A stretch of 64,000 nucleotides of DNA, from contig CAVXDE010000017.1 of assembly GCA_963760435.1 (NCBI GenBank), positions 124,001 through 188,000 of the forward strand, read 5' to 3'. Origin of the DNA: JAFAXD01 sp963760435 (GTDB lineage: Bacteria; Pseudomonadota; Alphaproteobacteria; Rhizobiales; Xanthobacteraceae). How positions within the stretch are numbered: the first letter of the stretch is position 1; the number at the start of each line of letters is the position of its first letter. This document shows, one piece after another, positions 33,780-43,521 of the stretch. The notes beneath the pieces are model-generated. The model saw nothing but the letters and a program-made list of their open reading frames with translations, did not search any database and had not been told where the DNA came from. A program made the position numbers and the translations under genes.

Positions 33780-36053
33780 TCAATCGCTACGTGCACTCTG
33801 CTGTCCGGCGGGTGCTTCCGCAGCAGTTGCAACAGAGCGGGGCGGGGCGGCATTGGGCGCGGGTCCCGCATCCGCCGCCTGGCCCGGCGCCGGAAGGGAG
33901 CGCACGGCATCGTCCATCGCATGCTCGATCTGCATCAGCACCTGCATGCTGCGCTGGGTGAGGAGGGCCGGACGCGGCAGTGTATCACCAGGATTGGGGC
34001 CCGCTTGCGAGACGAGATCGGGCGGTGCGGTTGTCGACGGATTGGGTGGCAGACCCGGCAGGTTCTTGAGCTCCACGCCCTGGTGCGCATAGGCCATCAC
34101 CTCGTGCCAGGTCATGGCAGGCAGCGCGCCGCCGGTCATGCGGTTGAGCGGCACGTAATCGTCATTGCCGTACCAGACGCCGGCGACGAAATTGCCCGTG
34201 TAGCCGACGAACCACGCGTCCCGGAAATTGTTCGTGGTTCCGGTCTTGCCGGCGGCCTTGATGCCGTTGAGCATGGCGCGGCGGGCCGTGCCCTCCTCAA
34301 CCACGTGGTTCATCATCCCGACCATGTCCACGGCGACTTGCTCAGTCAGCGCCCGGCGCGGTTTCGGTCCGTCGCGGTCGAAGCGCCAGATGGTCTCGCC
34401 GTTGGCCGCCCGCACCTCAAGAATCGTGTGTGGCGTCACCGCCATTCCCTTGTTGGGAAACGTCGCGTAGGCGACCGCGTGCTCGAAAATGGTCACCGCG
34501 TCCGCGCCAATCGGCAGCGACGGGGTGTCGGGCAGGGGCGTGGTAATGCCCATTCGCCGTGCCGTGTCGATGATCATCGCCCGACCGGCCTTGGCGGCAT
34601 TGGCCTCACCGGTCTTCTTGCCGATCTCGACCGAGAGACGCACGGCGACCGTGTTGAGCGACCGCGTGATTGCCTGGGTGAGGGTCACCCGCCCGGCGAA
34701 GCCGCCGCCATAGTTGTGTGGGCACCAGTTGCCGAGGCAGATCGGCCCATCCACCACGATCGTGTTCGGCGTAAAGCCGTTCGCCAGCGCGGTCGAATAG
34801 ACGTAGGGCTTGAACGACGACCCCGGCTGGCGCATCGCGTCGGTCGCGCGATTGAACTGGCTTGCGCCGTAGTCGCGCCCGCCGACGATGGCACGCACGC
34901 CGCCGTCGAGATCGGCCAGGACCATCGCGGCCTGGTGCGCGTTGTATTCACGGCCGTACTGCTTGAGCATATTTTCAATCGTATTCTCAGCCACGTGCTG
35001 CACGTTCAGGTCGAGTGCAGTGCGGACCGTGAACGAGCGCTCGGTGATGCTCTTGGGTAGTTTCTGCGCGAGCTTCGTCATCTCGTTGAAAGCGGCATCG
35101 AGATAGTAGTTGGGCGCGCTTTCATCGCGGCGATCGATCGGGGTTGCTGGATTGCGGCGGGCACCAAACACCTGGCCTTCGGTCATGAAACCCAATTCCA
35201 CCAGGTTATCGAGCACGGTGTTGGCGCGGGCGCGGGCGGCCGGCAAGTTGTTGGCCGGCGAGAATTTGCTCGGCGCTTTGAACAGGCCGGCGAGCATGGC
35301 GGCTTCGGCGAGGTTCACGTCGCGCGCCGATTTGCCGAAGTAGTATTGAGCCGCCGCGTTCACGCCGAACGTGCCGCCGCCCATATAGGCGCGGTCGAGG
35401 TAAAGCTTGAGGATCTCGTTCTTGGTCAGGCGGAACTCGAGCCACAACGCGAGGAACGCTTCCTTGATCTTGCGCTCGATCGTTCGCTCGTTGCTGAGAA
35501 ACAGGTTCTTGGCCAGCTGCTGGGTGATCGATGATCCGCCCTGGCGCACCCCACCGGCGCGTGCGTTGGTGACCAGGGCGCGGGCGGTGCCGGGAACGTC
35601 GATCCCGAAGTGCTCGTAGAAGCGGCGATCCTCGGTGGCGAGTACGGCCTTGATCAGATGATCGGGCATTTCCTCGAGCGGGATCGAGTCGTTCTGCTTC
35701 ACGCCGCGGCTGCCGACTTCATTGCCGTAGCGGTCGAGGAATGTGACGGCGATTTCCGAACGCCGCAGCCAGTCTTCGTCTGAGGTTTCTTGAAACGCCG
35801 GGATGGCGAGCGTCAGCATCCCGATCATGCCGACGCAGCCCAGCGTCGCCGCCTCGGACAAAGGTTCGATCAGAAACCAGCGCCGCCACCCGGCGACATG
35901 AAAACGGTCCATGAAGTCCGAGAAACGCTCGAACAGTTCCCGGCTCCAGCTGCCGCCTTGAAAGAGCCCGAAGTCGAGCCGGGCGTCGATATCCAGCAAC
36001 AGGCGTTGCAGCCGGGTTTTCCAACCGAGATTCGGCATCCGAAAATGATCCAC
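33780..36053 (-). CDS. mrcA: Bifunctional penicillin-binding protein 1A-type
   Basis: A 757-residue class A PBP. The cytoplasmic N-terminus is long (about 60 residues) before the membrane helix (about 70-88). The GT51 transglycosylase domain has catalytic E141 in EDRRFYEHFGID, plus the GGSSITQQLAKNLF segment. The transpeptidase domain has S412-x-x-K415 (SSFK), S465-L-N467 and K603-T-G605. It polymerises and crosslinks peptidoglycan and is the target of beta-lactams. A Pro/Ala-rich tail of about 90 residues follows. Two DUF genes lie downstream on the same strand. Confidence 0.94.
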   Translation of the reverse strand: MDHFRMPNLGWKTRLQRLLLDIDARLDFGLFQGGSWSRELFERFSDFMDRFHVAGWRRWFLIEPLSEAATLGCVGMIGMLTLAIPAFQETSDEDWLRRSEIAVTFLDRYGNEVGSRGVKQNDSIPLEEMPDHLIKAVLATEDRRFYEHFGIDVPGTARALVTNARAGGVRQGGSSITQQLAKNLFLSNERTIERKIKEAFLALWLEFRLTKNEILKLYLDRAYMGGGTFGVNAAAQYYFGKSARDVNLAEAAMLAGLFKAPSKFSPANNLPAARARANTVLDNLVELGFMTEGQVFGARRNPATPIDRRDESAPNYYLDAAFNEMTKLAQKLPKSITERSFTVRTALDLNVQHVAENTIENMLKQYGREYNAHQAAMVLADLDGGVRAIVGGRDYGASQFNRATDAMRQPGSSFKPYVYSTALANGFTPNTIVVDGPICLGNWCPHNYGGGFAGRVTLTQAITRSLNTVAVRLSVEIGKKTGEANAAKAGRAMIIDTARRMGITTPLPDTPSLPIGADAVTIFEHAVAYATFPNKGMAVTPHTILEVRAANGETIWRFDRDGPKPRRALTEQVAVDMVGMMNHVVEEGTARRAMLNGIKAAGKTGTTNNFRDAWFVGYTGNFVAGVWYGNDDYVPLNRMTGGALPAMTWHEVMAYAHQGVELKNLPGLPPNPSTTAPPDLVSQAGPNPGDTLPRPALLTQRSMQVLMQIEHAMDDAVRSLPAPGQAADAGPAPNAAPPRSVATAAEAPAGQQSARSD

Positions 36054-36300
36054 GCAGATGCGCGCGAGCGATTGTCGCGTTTAATGACGAAGGCACCCTC
36101 TACGGTCACAGACCCTACCGTTTAGACCGCAATATGGCGTGGGCGCAGAATAGCACGTCCAGCCTCACGGGTCAGTCGGAAAAACGATCTCTGTCAAATA
36201 TTTAACCAATAAGTCCAGCGACGGGGCGGAATCCCGCCCGCCGTGCCCATTTGCGCCAAGAGGCTCGCCTTGAGGCCGGCAAGTGGTCTAGAACCGGCCC

Positions 36301-36846
36301 ATGGACGACATTCCTTTTTGGCGGCGCAAGACCCTGACGCAGATGACGCAACAGGAATGGGAGAGCCTGTGCGACGGATGCGGGCGTTGCTGCCTCAATA
36401 AGCTCGAGGACGAGGAGACCGGCCGCATCTACTTCACCGATGTCGGATGCCGGCTGCTCGATGCCGAGACGTGCCGGTGTGCGGACTACGAGCACCGGCT
36501 GAAAAAGGTGCCCGATTGTCTGCAACTCACCCCGGATAATGTCGCAGAGCTGAATTGGTTACCACCGACTTGCGGCTATCGGCTGGTCGCGCATGGCAAG
36601 GATCTCTATTGGTGGCATCCGCTGGTCTCGGGCGACCCGGAGACGGTGCACATTGCGGGGGTGTCGGTGCGTGGACGCGTGAGCGCGTCGGAGACCGATG
36701 TACCCGAGGATCAGCTCGAGGATTACCTGGTTAGCTGGCCAATGCGCGTGCCGGCTGCGGCGCGGCGCAAAGGAGCGGGTGAGCGGAGCCCTGAGCCGTC
36801 CGCCGGAGCGCCCAAACAGCGCCGCACTCGCGCTGGCCAGCGTTGA
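36301..36846 (+). CDS. YcgN-family (UPF0260) cysteine-cluster protein
   Basis: A 181-residue protein with the family cysteine cluster: CDGCGRCC near residue 24, CRCADY around residue 59, and PDC around residue 71, then PTCGYRLVAHGKDLYWWHPL. These Cys probably bind an iron-sulfur cluster or zinc. The function is not established. The C-terminal 30 residues are basic and low complexity. It is transcribed alone and divergent from the PBP1A gene. Confidence 0.88.
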   Translation: MDDIPFWRRKTLTQMTQQEWESLCDGCGRCCLNKLEDEETGRIYFTDVGCRLLDAETCRCADYEHRLKKVPDCLQLTPDNVAELNWLPPTCGYRLVAHGKDLYWWHPLVSGDPETVHIAGVSVRGRVSASETDVPEDQLEDYLVSWPMRVPAAARRKGAGERSPEPSAGAPKQRRTRAGQR

Positions 36847-36972
36847 GCACTCGCCAAACTCATACCAGCCGCGCATGGCTTGCCATTGAAATGCCTCTTG
36901 GGGCGCGCGATTTAGGTTCTGACGTTCCCGACGATTCCGACGCGGATCTCCCCGCTTGATCAACTTGTCCTG

Positions 36973-38815
36973 ATGGCACCTCCGAAGCCGCGCGAGCAAA
37001 ACTACGATTTCGTGGTCGCAGATCCGGAGTCGCGCGACGCTACGCTCAATCTGAAGATTGCCGAGACCGAAGCTGCCGCAGAGGCGCGGCCGCCGCGGGC
37101 CGGGCCTGCGGATCGGACGGCCGGCAGCGGACTTCGTCCCGCGCCCCAGACCGAAATTGCTGCGCCGCGCAGCCGTCGCGGTGAAGATCTGCGCGATCCG
37201 GAGTCGGGTGACGCTGCTTTGACCGAGCGGATCGCGCGCGAGCAGGGAGCGGATCCCGCCAGCGCCGAGTTGCAGGAATCAGCGGTCGCGCCGGTTGGCG
37301 TCGCACCGGTGGACGTGGTTGCGACGCCGCCGTCACCGAGCGGGCGGGCAAGCCCCGAAGGCGCGCTGCCCGGGCGCTGGGTGCTGACGGACGCGGAGAT
37401 TCGCCCGATCGTGCTCGGGGTCTGTCTCTCGATGTTCGTCTCGGCGCTCAATCAAACCATCATCGCCACCGCACTTCCGACAATCGGGCGGGACTTCAAC
37501 GATTTCGAAAACTTGTCTTGGCTGATCACCGCCTATTTACTGACGTCGACGGTTGCGGCGCCGTTGTTTGGCAAGCTGTCGGACATCTACGGCCGGCGCA
37601 AGGTGATGATGACGGCGCTCGGCATCTTCACGCTCGGCTCCATTGCCTGTGCGCTGGCGCCAACTCTTCTGTCGCTCATTTTCTTTCGCGCGCTGCAGGG
37701 ACTTAGGTGGCGGCGGTATCGTGCCGCTGGTCCAGGCCACGGTTGCCGATGCGGTCGCGCCGCGCGAGCGCGGCCGGTACCAAGCCTATATCGGCACGGT
37801 CTGGATAGCGGCTGGGACCGCGGGCCCGGTCGCGGGCGGCTATGTCGCCGAGCACATGCACTGGTCGCTGGTGTTCTGGCTCAACGTTCCGTTGGGGCTT
37901 GCCGCCGCGTTCATGATTTATCGCAATCTGGGGCGCCTGCCGCGACACGACCACAAGCATCGCCTCGATCTGGTCGGCGCATTGCTGATGATGGCCGCGG
38001 CCGTTTCGCTTTTGCTGGTGCTGACATGGGGCGGCGTGCGGTTTCCCTGGATCTCGCCGCCGATCATCGGCTTGTTCGCCGTCTCGGGTCTGTTGTGGCT
38101 CGGCTTCACCTATCGCCTGACGCATGCCGATGAGCCGTTTCTGCCGCTCTCAGTGCTCTCCAATCCGGTGGTGCGGTCCGGTACGCTCGCAGCCTCCTGT
38201 GCAATGGGCTCGCAGATCGGGCTCACGATCTTCATGCCGCTCTATTATGAAAACGTGCACGGTCTCTCCGCCAGCAATGCGGGTTGGGCTTTGATCCCGA
38301 TCGCTGTCATGACCACACCTGGTTCAATCCTGTCCGGTCAGGTGATGGTGCGGTTCAATCATTACAAATGGTTGCCCATGATCGGGCTCTCGCTCTCCAC
38401 ACTGACGCATCTATTCCTGGCGTCTTGGCCGCGCGCGCCGCTTTGGGTGGTGGTGGCTGCGCTGTGTGTGATTGCGACCGGTATCGGCACCGTATTCTCG
38501 GTCGTGACCGTCAGCATCCAGAATGCCGTCTCGCGCTTTCAGGTGGGAGTAGCGACGGGAACCTTGAACTTCTTTCGCGCGCTTTTTTCGGCGCTCGTGG
38601 TCGCGATCATGGGTGCAGTCGTATTGGGGTTCGTCGGCGGGGAAGGTCGCGCCGTCGATGCGCTCGCGAGCGCCAGCGCAGGGGGAATAGACCTCGCAGG
38701 CGCGTTCCGCTGGGTGTTCGTGTGCGGCGCCATTTTCACCTTCTTGGCGCTCATTGCACTGCTCAGCATGGAAGAGCGTCCGCTGCGCGGGCGCAGCGAA
38801 ACCCCGGCATCCTAA
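36973..38815 (+). pseudogene. MFS drug-efflux transporter (DHA2 type), frameshifted
   Basis: Two overlapping frames join to a 613-residue transporter. The first frame ends its match at RALQGL (37693-37704); removing one A at about 37705 gives RALQGLGGGGIVPLVQATVA, a well-conserved DHA2 helix, and the second frame continues through the last 350 residues. Without the repair the protein stops after 386 residues with a scrambled tail. The N-terminus carries an unusual 130-residue hydrophilic extension with two DPES-x-DA copies before helix 1. Alternative starts inside that extension cannot be excluded. A sequencing error is as likely as a real mutation. Confidence 0.75.
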
Positions 38816-38857
38816 GACCAAGGAACGCAGGCTTTCCGCGCGCGTTGTCCCGCTGAT

Positions 38858-38877
38858 GCGGGAGCTTCAGCTCCCGC
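38858..38877. terminator. Hairpin after the MFS gene
   Basis: GCGGGAGC (38858-38865) and GCTCCCGC (38870-38877) form a perfect 8-bp stem with loop TTCA, 42 bases after the transporter stop. No T tract. Confidence 0.45.
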
Positions 38878-38917
38878 TAGTGCAGCAATTGAGGGACCGC
38901 GGGCGCGGTTGCGTGGC

Positions 38918-39088
38918 ATGGATTTTCGTATCCAAAAATCCCCCGGTGAAGGGGCCCCGGTTGAAAAATCCACCACCGAGGCACGTCAGGGTGTCACCGG
39001 CCACAACGTGAGATACGTGCTGGCGATCAGTCTTGGCGCTGCGGTCCTGATCCTCGCATGTTTGTGGTTGGTATTTTTCGCATCCTGA
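38918..39088 (+). CDS. Small single-span membrane protein (56 aa)
   Basis: A 56-residue frame from ATG 38918: MDFRIQKSPGEGAPVEKS and further polar residues, then one helix (YVLAISLGAAVLILACLWLVFF, residues about 33-54) running to the C-terminus. The ATG and stop are clean, and short C-terminal-helix proteins of this layout occur in Bradyrhizobium-like genomes. Function is unknown. It lies between the broken MFS gene and the PepSY gene. Confidence 0.6.
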   Translation: MDFRIQKSPGEGAPVEKSTTEARQGVTGHNVRYVLAISLGAAVLILACLWLVFFAS

Positions 39089-39237
39089 CATGGCTTGATT
39101 GGCGTTACCGCAGCGGGCGGCTCAATCACGCCGCTTGGTCGATGATCCAGCCCCCATAGCGCATGCGCGGGTCACTCCGGGCAAACCGCGGACATACCTC
39201 TTGACGGCGCCTGCCGTTACGGCGATTTCGGCGCTGC

Positions 39238-39540
39238 ATGGGCATCCGATTCGTACTGACTTTGGTTCTTTTCATCGTGGCGGTGCAGCACGCCGCGGCT
39301 GAACCGCGTCGTTGCCTGTCAGGCGAGGAGCGGCGCAGCGCAGTCAGGTCACACAAGCTGGTGCCGCTTGCCAAGGCGATCAGCCGGGTCAGAGCTCATT
39401 ACCCGGGTGATCTTGTTGCGGTGCGGCTTTGCCAGGACGGCAAGCGCCTGCTCTACGTGCTGACAGTGTTGCCGCGCAGTGGCAAAGTAGTGAACGCGTC
39501 GGTGGATGCTGCGACCGGCGCACTGGCGGGTGGGTCTTGA
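39238..39540 (+). CDS. Secreted PepSY-like protein
   Basis: A 100-residue protein with a Sec signal (about 1-21, ending VQHAAAEP) and a PepSY-like domain: PLAKAISRVRAHYPGDLVAVRLCQDGKRLLYVLTVLPRSGKVVNASVDAATG. PepSY modules inhibit or sense periplasmic proteases or ligands. It ends 30 bases before the response regulator gene and is probably cotranscribed, so it may act with the sensor kinase in the periplasm. Confidence 0.8.
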   Translation: MGIRFVLTLVLFIVAVQHAAAEPRRCLSGEERRSAVRSHKLVPLAKAISRVRAHYPGDLVAVRLCQDGKRLLYVLTVLPRSGKVVNASVDAATGALAGGS

Positions 39541-39570
39541 CCCACGGACAGCATCTCGGCAGGTGAACGC

Positions 39571-40257
39571 ATGCGCCTCCTCGTCGTCGAGGACGATCCC
39601 GACCTCAACCGTCAACTCGCCACCGCGCTCACGGAGGCGGGCTACGTGGTCGATCGCGCCTTCGATGGGGAGGAAGGTCACTATCTCGGCGAATCGGAGC
39701 CCTATGACGCGGTCATTCTCGACATCGGGCTTCCCAAGATGGATGGCATCTCGGTGCTCGAAGCATGGCGAAGAGCAGGGCGGGCCATGCCGGTGTTGCT
39801 GCTCACCGCGCGCGACCGCTGGAGCGACAAGGTCCAGGGGTTCGACGCCGGTGCCGATGATTATGTCGCCAAGCCCTTCCATTTGGAGGAGGTGCTTGCG
39901 CGCATTCGCGCCCTGCTGCGCCGCTCGGTCGGCCACGCCAAGAGCGAGTTTACCTGCGGGCCGGTGCGGCTCGATTCGCGTACCGGGCGCGTCACCGTCG
40001 ACGGCAATCCGGTCAAGCTCACCTCGCATGAATATCGGCTGCTTTCGTATCTGATGCATCACACCGGGCGCGTGGTGTCGCGTACCGAATTGGTAGAGCA
40101 CCTGTACGACCAGGACTTCGACCGCGACTCCAACACGATCGAAGTCTTTGTCGGCCGCATTCGCAAGAAGCTTGGCGTCGATGTGATCCAGACCGTGCGC
40201 GGCCTTGGCTACCTGCTCACGCCGCCGAGCGAAACGCGTCAGGGTGATGCGCGCTAA
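39571..40257 (+). CDS. OmpR/PhoP-family response regulator
   Basis: A 228-residue regulator: receiver domain with acidic pocket VVEDDPD, phosphoacceptor D51 (LDIGLPKMDG), T79 and K101 (AKPF); then a winged-helix DNA-binding domain with LTSHEYRLLSYLMHHTGRVVSRTEL and the RIRKKLG recognition helix. The layout matches PhoP. Its stop overlaps the start of the kinase gene at 40247, as expected for a coupled pair. The regulon is unknown; the PepSY gene upstream hints at an envelope or cation signal. Confidence 0.9.
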   Translation: MRLLVVEDDPDLNRQLATALTEAGYVVDRAFDGEEGHYLGESEPYDAVILDIGLPKMDGISVLEAWRRAGRAMPVLLLTARDRWSDKVQGFDAGADDYVAKPFHLEEVLARIRALLRRSVGHAKSEFTCGPVRLDSRTGRVTVDGNPVKLTSHEYRLLSYLMHHTGRVVSRTELVEHLYDQDFDRDSNTIEVFVGRIRKKLGVDVIQTVRGLGYLLTPPSETRQGDAR

Positions 40258-41614
40258 TTCACTTGCGCTCCGGTTGTTCCTGTCCGCAACCGTCTGGACC
40301 GTGCTGATCCTGTTTGCGACCGGCATCGTGCTCTCGACGCTGAACCGCCAAGCTGTGGAGCGTTCGTTTGACCGGCGTCTGAGCGTGTACCTGCGCACGC
40401 TGGTGGCGGAAGTTGCCGCGCCTGAGGAAGGCACCGAACGTCAACCTCAGTCGCTCGGCGAGCCTTTGTTTGAACTGCCGCTGTCCGGCTGGTACTGGCA
40501 AGTGACCAAGCTGAGCTCGCCCAAGCCCGAGGTGCGCTCGTCGCGTTCGTTGTGGGATGGAGGCCTGCCGCACCTCAAGGATCAGAACGTCCCGCAGGGG
40601 GCCGATGGCACCCGCCGCAGTTACGTGGATGGACCGGAAGACCAGCGTTTGCGCCTGATCGAGCGCACGGTCGATCTCGGTGACGATGGCCGCTACCTCG
40701 TCGCGGTCGCGGGCGATTCCCAGGAGATCGAGGAGGAGACGCGTTCGTTCGACCGCGTCCTTGTGGTGACCTTCGGTACGCTCATCGTTGCGTTGTTGCT
40801 GACGACAATGTTTCAGGTTCGCTTCGGTCTGTTGCCGCTCAAACGCATTTCCGAGAGTCTTGCTGCCATTCGGGCCGGTACCGCCGAGCGGCTGGAGGGG
40901 CAGTTCCCCTCAGAAATCGCGCCGCTCGCGCGGGAAACAAATGCGCTGATCGACGCCAATCGGGAAATCGTCGAGCGTGCGCGCACGCACGTGGGCAATC
41001 TGGCGCACGCGCTGAAGACGCCATTGTCCGTGATGGTGAACGAGGCGACCGCGCGAGGTGCCGATCCGCTCGCCGTCAAGGTGCGCGAACAGATCGACAT
41101 CATGCGCGACCAGGTGACACGCCATCTGGAGCGAGCGCGACTGGCGGCGCGGCTCACCGTGGTGGGCAACGTCACCGACGTGCTGCCCATCGTTTCCGCG
41201 CTGGCTCGCACCATGGAGAAGATCTATCTCGACCGTGGCATCGCCATCGACGTCGACGCGCCCAAGCCGGTACGGTTCAAAGGCGAACAGCCGGATCTTG
41301 AAGAAATGGTCGGCAATCTGGTCGACAACGCCTGCAAGTGGGCGAACTCGCGCGTGAGCATCGAGGTGTTCGCGCAGGGCATGGGATCAGGGCCGGCGGT
41401 CCATATTGTGGTCGATGACGATGGACCAGGTCTCGACGCGGATCAGCGTGAGCAGGTAACGCGCCGCGGCCAGCGACTGGATGAGACAAAGCCCGGGTCC
41501 GGCCTCGGCCTGTCGATTGTAGTTGATCTCGCGGCCCTCTACGGAGGCAGCCTCACCCTCGGCACCGCGCCGATCGGCGGTTTGCGGGCCGAACTTGTGT
41601 TGCCGGCCGCGTAG
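40247..41614 (+). CDS. PhoQ-like sensor histidine kinase
   Basis: A 455-residue membrane kinase: helix 1 (about 8-30), periplasmic sensor (about 31-165) with a Trp-rich ELPLSGWYWQV segment, helix 2 (about 172-192), a HAMP-like linker, then HisKA with H254 (NLAHALKTPL) and HATPase_c with N-box NLVDNACKWA and G-boxes VDDDGPGL and GSGLGLSIV. ATG 40247 overlaps the regulator gene by 11 bases; GTG 40241 is the alternative. It should phosphorylate the regulator at 39571-40257. Confidence 0.9.
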   Translation: MRANSLALRLFLSATVWTVLILFATGIVLSTLNRQAVERSFDRRLSVYLRTLVAEVAAPEEGTERQPQSLGEPLFELPLSGWYWQVTKLSSPKPEVRSSRSLWDGGLPHLKDQNVPQGADGTRRSYVDGPEDQRLRLIERTVDLGDDGRYLVAVAGDSQEIEEETRSFDRVLVVTFGTLIVALLLTTMFQVRFGLLPLKRISESLAAIRAGTAERLEGQFPSEIAPLARETNALIDANREIVERARTHVGNLAHALKTPLSVMVNEATARGADPLAVKVREQIDIMRDQVTRHLERARLAARLTVVGNVTDVLPIVSALARTMEKIYLDRGIAIDVDAPKPVRFKGEQPDLEEMVGNLVDNACKWANSRVSIEVFAQGMGSGPAVHIVVDDDGPGLDADQREQVTRRGQRLDETKPGSGLGLSIVVDLAALYGGSLTLGTAPIGGLRAELVLPAA

Positions 41615-41689
41615 GGCGAATTCCTATCAGTACAATTTTGCCATTTCTAAAGCGCGTGTGACGCAATACCTTCCCTGCGGCAATGGCGC

Positions 41690-43138
41690 ATGACGAAGGA
41701 AACACGAATGATCTCGTTTCGCAGGCCGCAGGGACACGGCTTGTGTCTTGGTCACTGGCTTGGCGTTGCCGCAATCATCGCAGCACTGCTCAGCGCTCCG
41801 GGCTGCTTCGCCACGGAGAGCATTACGCTGCGTGATGTGAGCTTCCAGATCGGGCAGACGAGCTATCGCGCTCCGCAGGTTGAATTCATCGGTGCCAATC
41901 TCACCGAGCAACAGCTGGGCGTGCTGTTCGATGCGCGCGCATCCGCGCCGCTGGACAAGCGCTTGGCAGAACTGTCCGCGACGACCGTGAATGTCCCCGA
42001 GCTGGTCGCGGAGTGGTCCTCGCCGAGTGGACGGCAGAGCGTGACCGTGCGCGACCTCATTCTGCAGAACATCGTCAGCGGCAAGGCTGCCAGCGCGTCA
42101 ACACGAGCGGTGCGCAGCGAGGGCTCGGTCGTGGCGATGCTCAGCATTGGGCCGATCGCTATCACGGACATTGATCTTGCTCTGGCGGCGCGGCTTTACC
42201 AGCGTCCGTCGGCGATCAAGGAGAATGATCCGGATGCGGTGGTCGGCGCTCTAGACCTCAACGCGCTCGATCTGCGTAGCCAGGGCGGCTCCATTGTGCA
42301 CGCAGACCGGGTTTCGCTGAGCGGCGTGCGCGCCTTGCCGGCCGCAGACAAGGACACCGACGCAAAATCCGAATCGGATGACCCGCAGCGATACCTGTCG
42401 GGTGTCGGCACCATTTCGTTTGTTGGTGTCGGGGCCGACATTATCAGCGACCAGGTTGGAAATGAGCGACTGAAGTTCTCAATGAAGAATGCGACGCTCG
42501 CAACCGAGCATCCCTATAGCGGACTGCCGACGGACATCGCGCTGGCCATCGATGATTTCCGGGTGCTCATTCCCTCGCCTTCGCAGGCACAAACCGCACG
42601 CGACCTGCACGACATGGGCTACGATGCAGTCGAATTGTCGCTGCAGATGTCTGCGTCCTGGAATGAGGCCAACAGGGAGGTTGTGAGCGATATTTCCCTG
42701 CGGGCGGCGGATGCGGGTGCCGTGACCTTGCGGGCTCGGCTTGGAAACATCACCAAGGAGGCATTTTCGAGCAAGCCGGCCGTGGCGGAATCCGCGAGCA
42801 GCAAGGCCACGGTCAAATCGCTCGTGCTCGTCGTCAACGACGCAGGTTTGTTCGATCGTGTTCTGGCCAATGAGGCGCACAAGGAAAACCGCTCAATCGA
42901 GGATGTGCGCCGGGATTTCCTGTTTCAATCGGGAGCGGCGGTCGCCTCGGTGCTCGGTACCACACCGGCCGCGGGCGTGGTCGCGCGGGCGGTCGCCGAT
43001 TTCATCAAGCGCCCCGGCGAGCTGGAGTTCAGCATCAAGGCCAAGACGCCGGACGGAATTGGTTGGGCCGACTTGGGTGGCGCCAACTTGCCGGCGGGCA
43101 TGAGCGACAAGTTCAGTATCAGCGCGCGGACGCGCTGA
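41690..43138 (+). CDS. Exported protein of unknown function
   Basis: A 482-residue protein; ATG 41690 or 41708. A Sec signal ends near APGCFATES; the Cys could make it a lipoprotein, although the lipobox (SAPGC) is imperfect. The mature part is rich in beta-type repeats with many hydrophobic/Ser/Thr alternations, such as ITLRDVSFQIG, VTVRDLILQNI, GSIVHADRVSLSGV and VTLRARLGNIT, suggesting a repetitive beta fold. The last 100 residues include a predicted helix with GTTPAAGVVARAVADFI. I do not recognise the family. It follows the two-component pair by 75 bases and may be part of the same unit. Confidence 0.66.
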   Translation: MTKETRMISFRRPQGHGLCLGHWLGVAAIIAALLSAPGCFATESITLRDVSFQIGQTSYRAPQVEFIGANLTEQQLGVLFDARASAPLDKRLAELSATTVNVPELVAEWSSPSGRQSVTVRDLILQNIVSGKAASASTRAVRSEGSVVAMLSIGPIAITDIDLALAARLYQRPSAIKENDPDAVVGALDLNALDLRSQGGSIVHADRVSLSGVRALPAADKDTDAKSESDDPQRYLSGVGTISFVGVGADIISDQVGNERLKFSMKNATLATEHPYSGLPTDIALAIDDFRVLIPSPSQAQTARDLHDMGYDAVELSLQMSASWNEANREVVSDISLRAADAGAVTLRARLGNITKEAFSSKPAVAESASSKATVKSLVLVVNDAGLFDRVLANEAHKENRSIEDVRRDFLFQSGAAVASVLGTTPAAGVVARAVADFIKRPGELEFSIKAKTPDGIGWADLGGANLPAGMSDKFSISARTR

Positions 43139-43149
43139 TACGTTCGCCG

Positions 43150-43521
43150 TTATTTGGTTCGGGTAAGAACCGCGCAGCCGGTGTCGGTCCGGCAGATCTG
43201 CATCTCGTCGCCCTGCACTTGGCCGACACCCGCGGTCTTGGCGCTCGAATAGACGAACGTCCTGCCGTCACGGCGAAATGAACCGATGATCTGTTCTGGC
43301 TTGCGCTTCGGACCAACTACGGTCCCGGAGAACGAATCGCTGGTTTGACGGGAAATCGTGATCGTCAGGGACGCCAGCTCGGCCGATTGCTGGCTCTCGC
43401 TGGTGGCCGGGTGCAGCCGGTGTGAGATCTTCCAGGTACCGACCAGGTCGGGCATCTCGGCGGCCATGGCCTGCACGGAAACAAGCGCACACAGCGCGAC
43501 ACACGAAACAAACGAACGCAT
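43150..43521 (-). CDS. Small secreted protein of unknown function
   Basis: ATG 43521 gives a 123-residue protein with a clear Sec signal (MRSFVSCVALCALVSVQAMA). The mature domain is beta-rich, starting PDLVGTWKISHRLHP and ending MQICRTDTGCAVLTRTK, with two Cys that could pair. The LVGTW start is typical of lipocalin-like folds, but the match is weak. The longer frame from 43638 lacks a sensible leader. It converges on the exported protein at 41690-43138. Confidence 0.68.
   Translation of the reverse strand: MRSFVSCVALCALVSVQAMAAEMPDLVGTWKISHRLHPATSESQQSAELASLTITISRQTSDSFSGTVVGPKRKPEQIIGSFRRDGRTFVYSSAKTAGVGQVQGDEMQICRTDTGCAVLTRTK

Noticed and set aside
33729..35060. A 443-residue plus-strand frame opposite PBP1A
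   Set aside because: His/Arg/Gly-rich translation typical of an antisense shadow; PBP1A is certain on the other strand.
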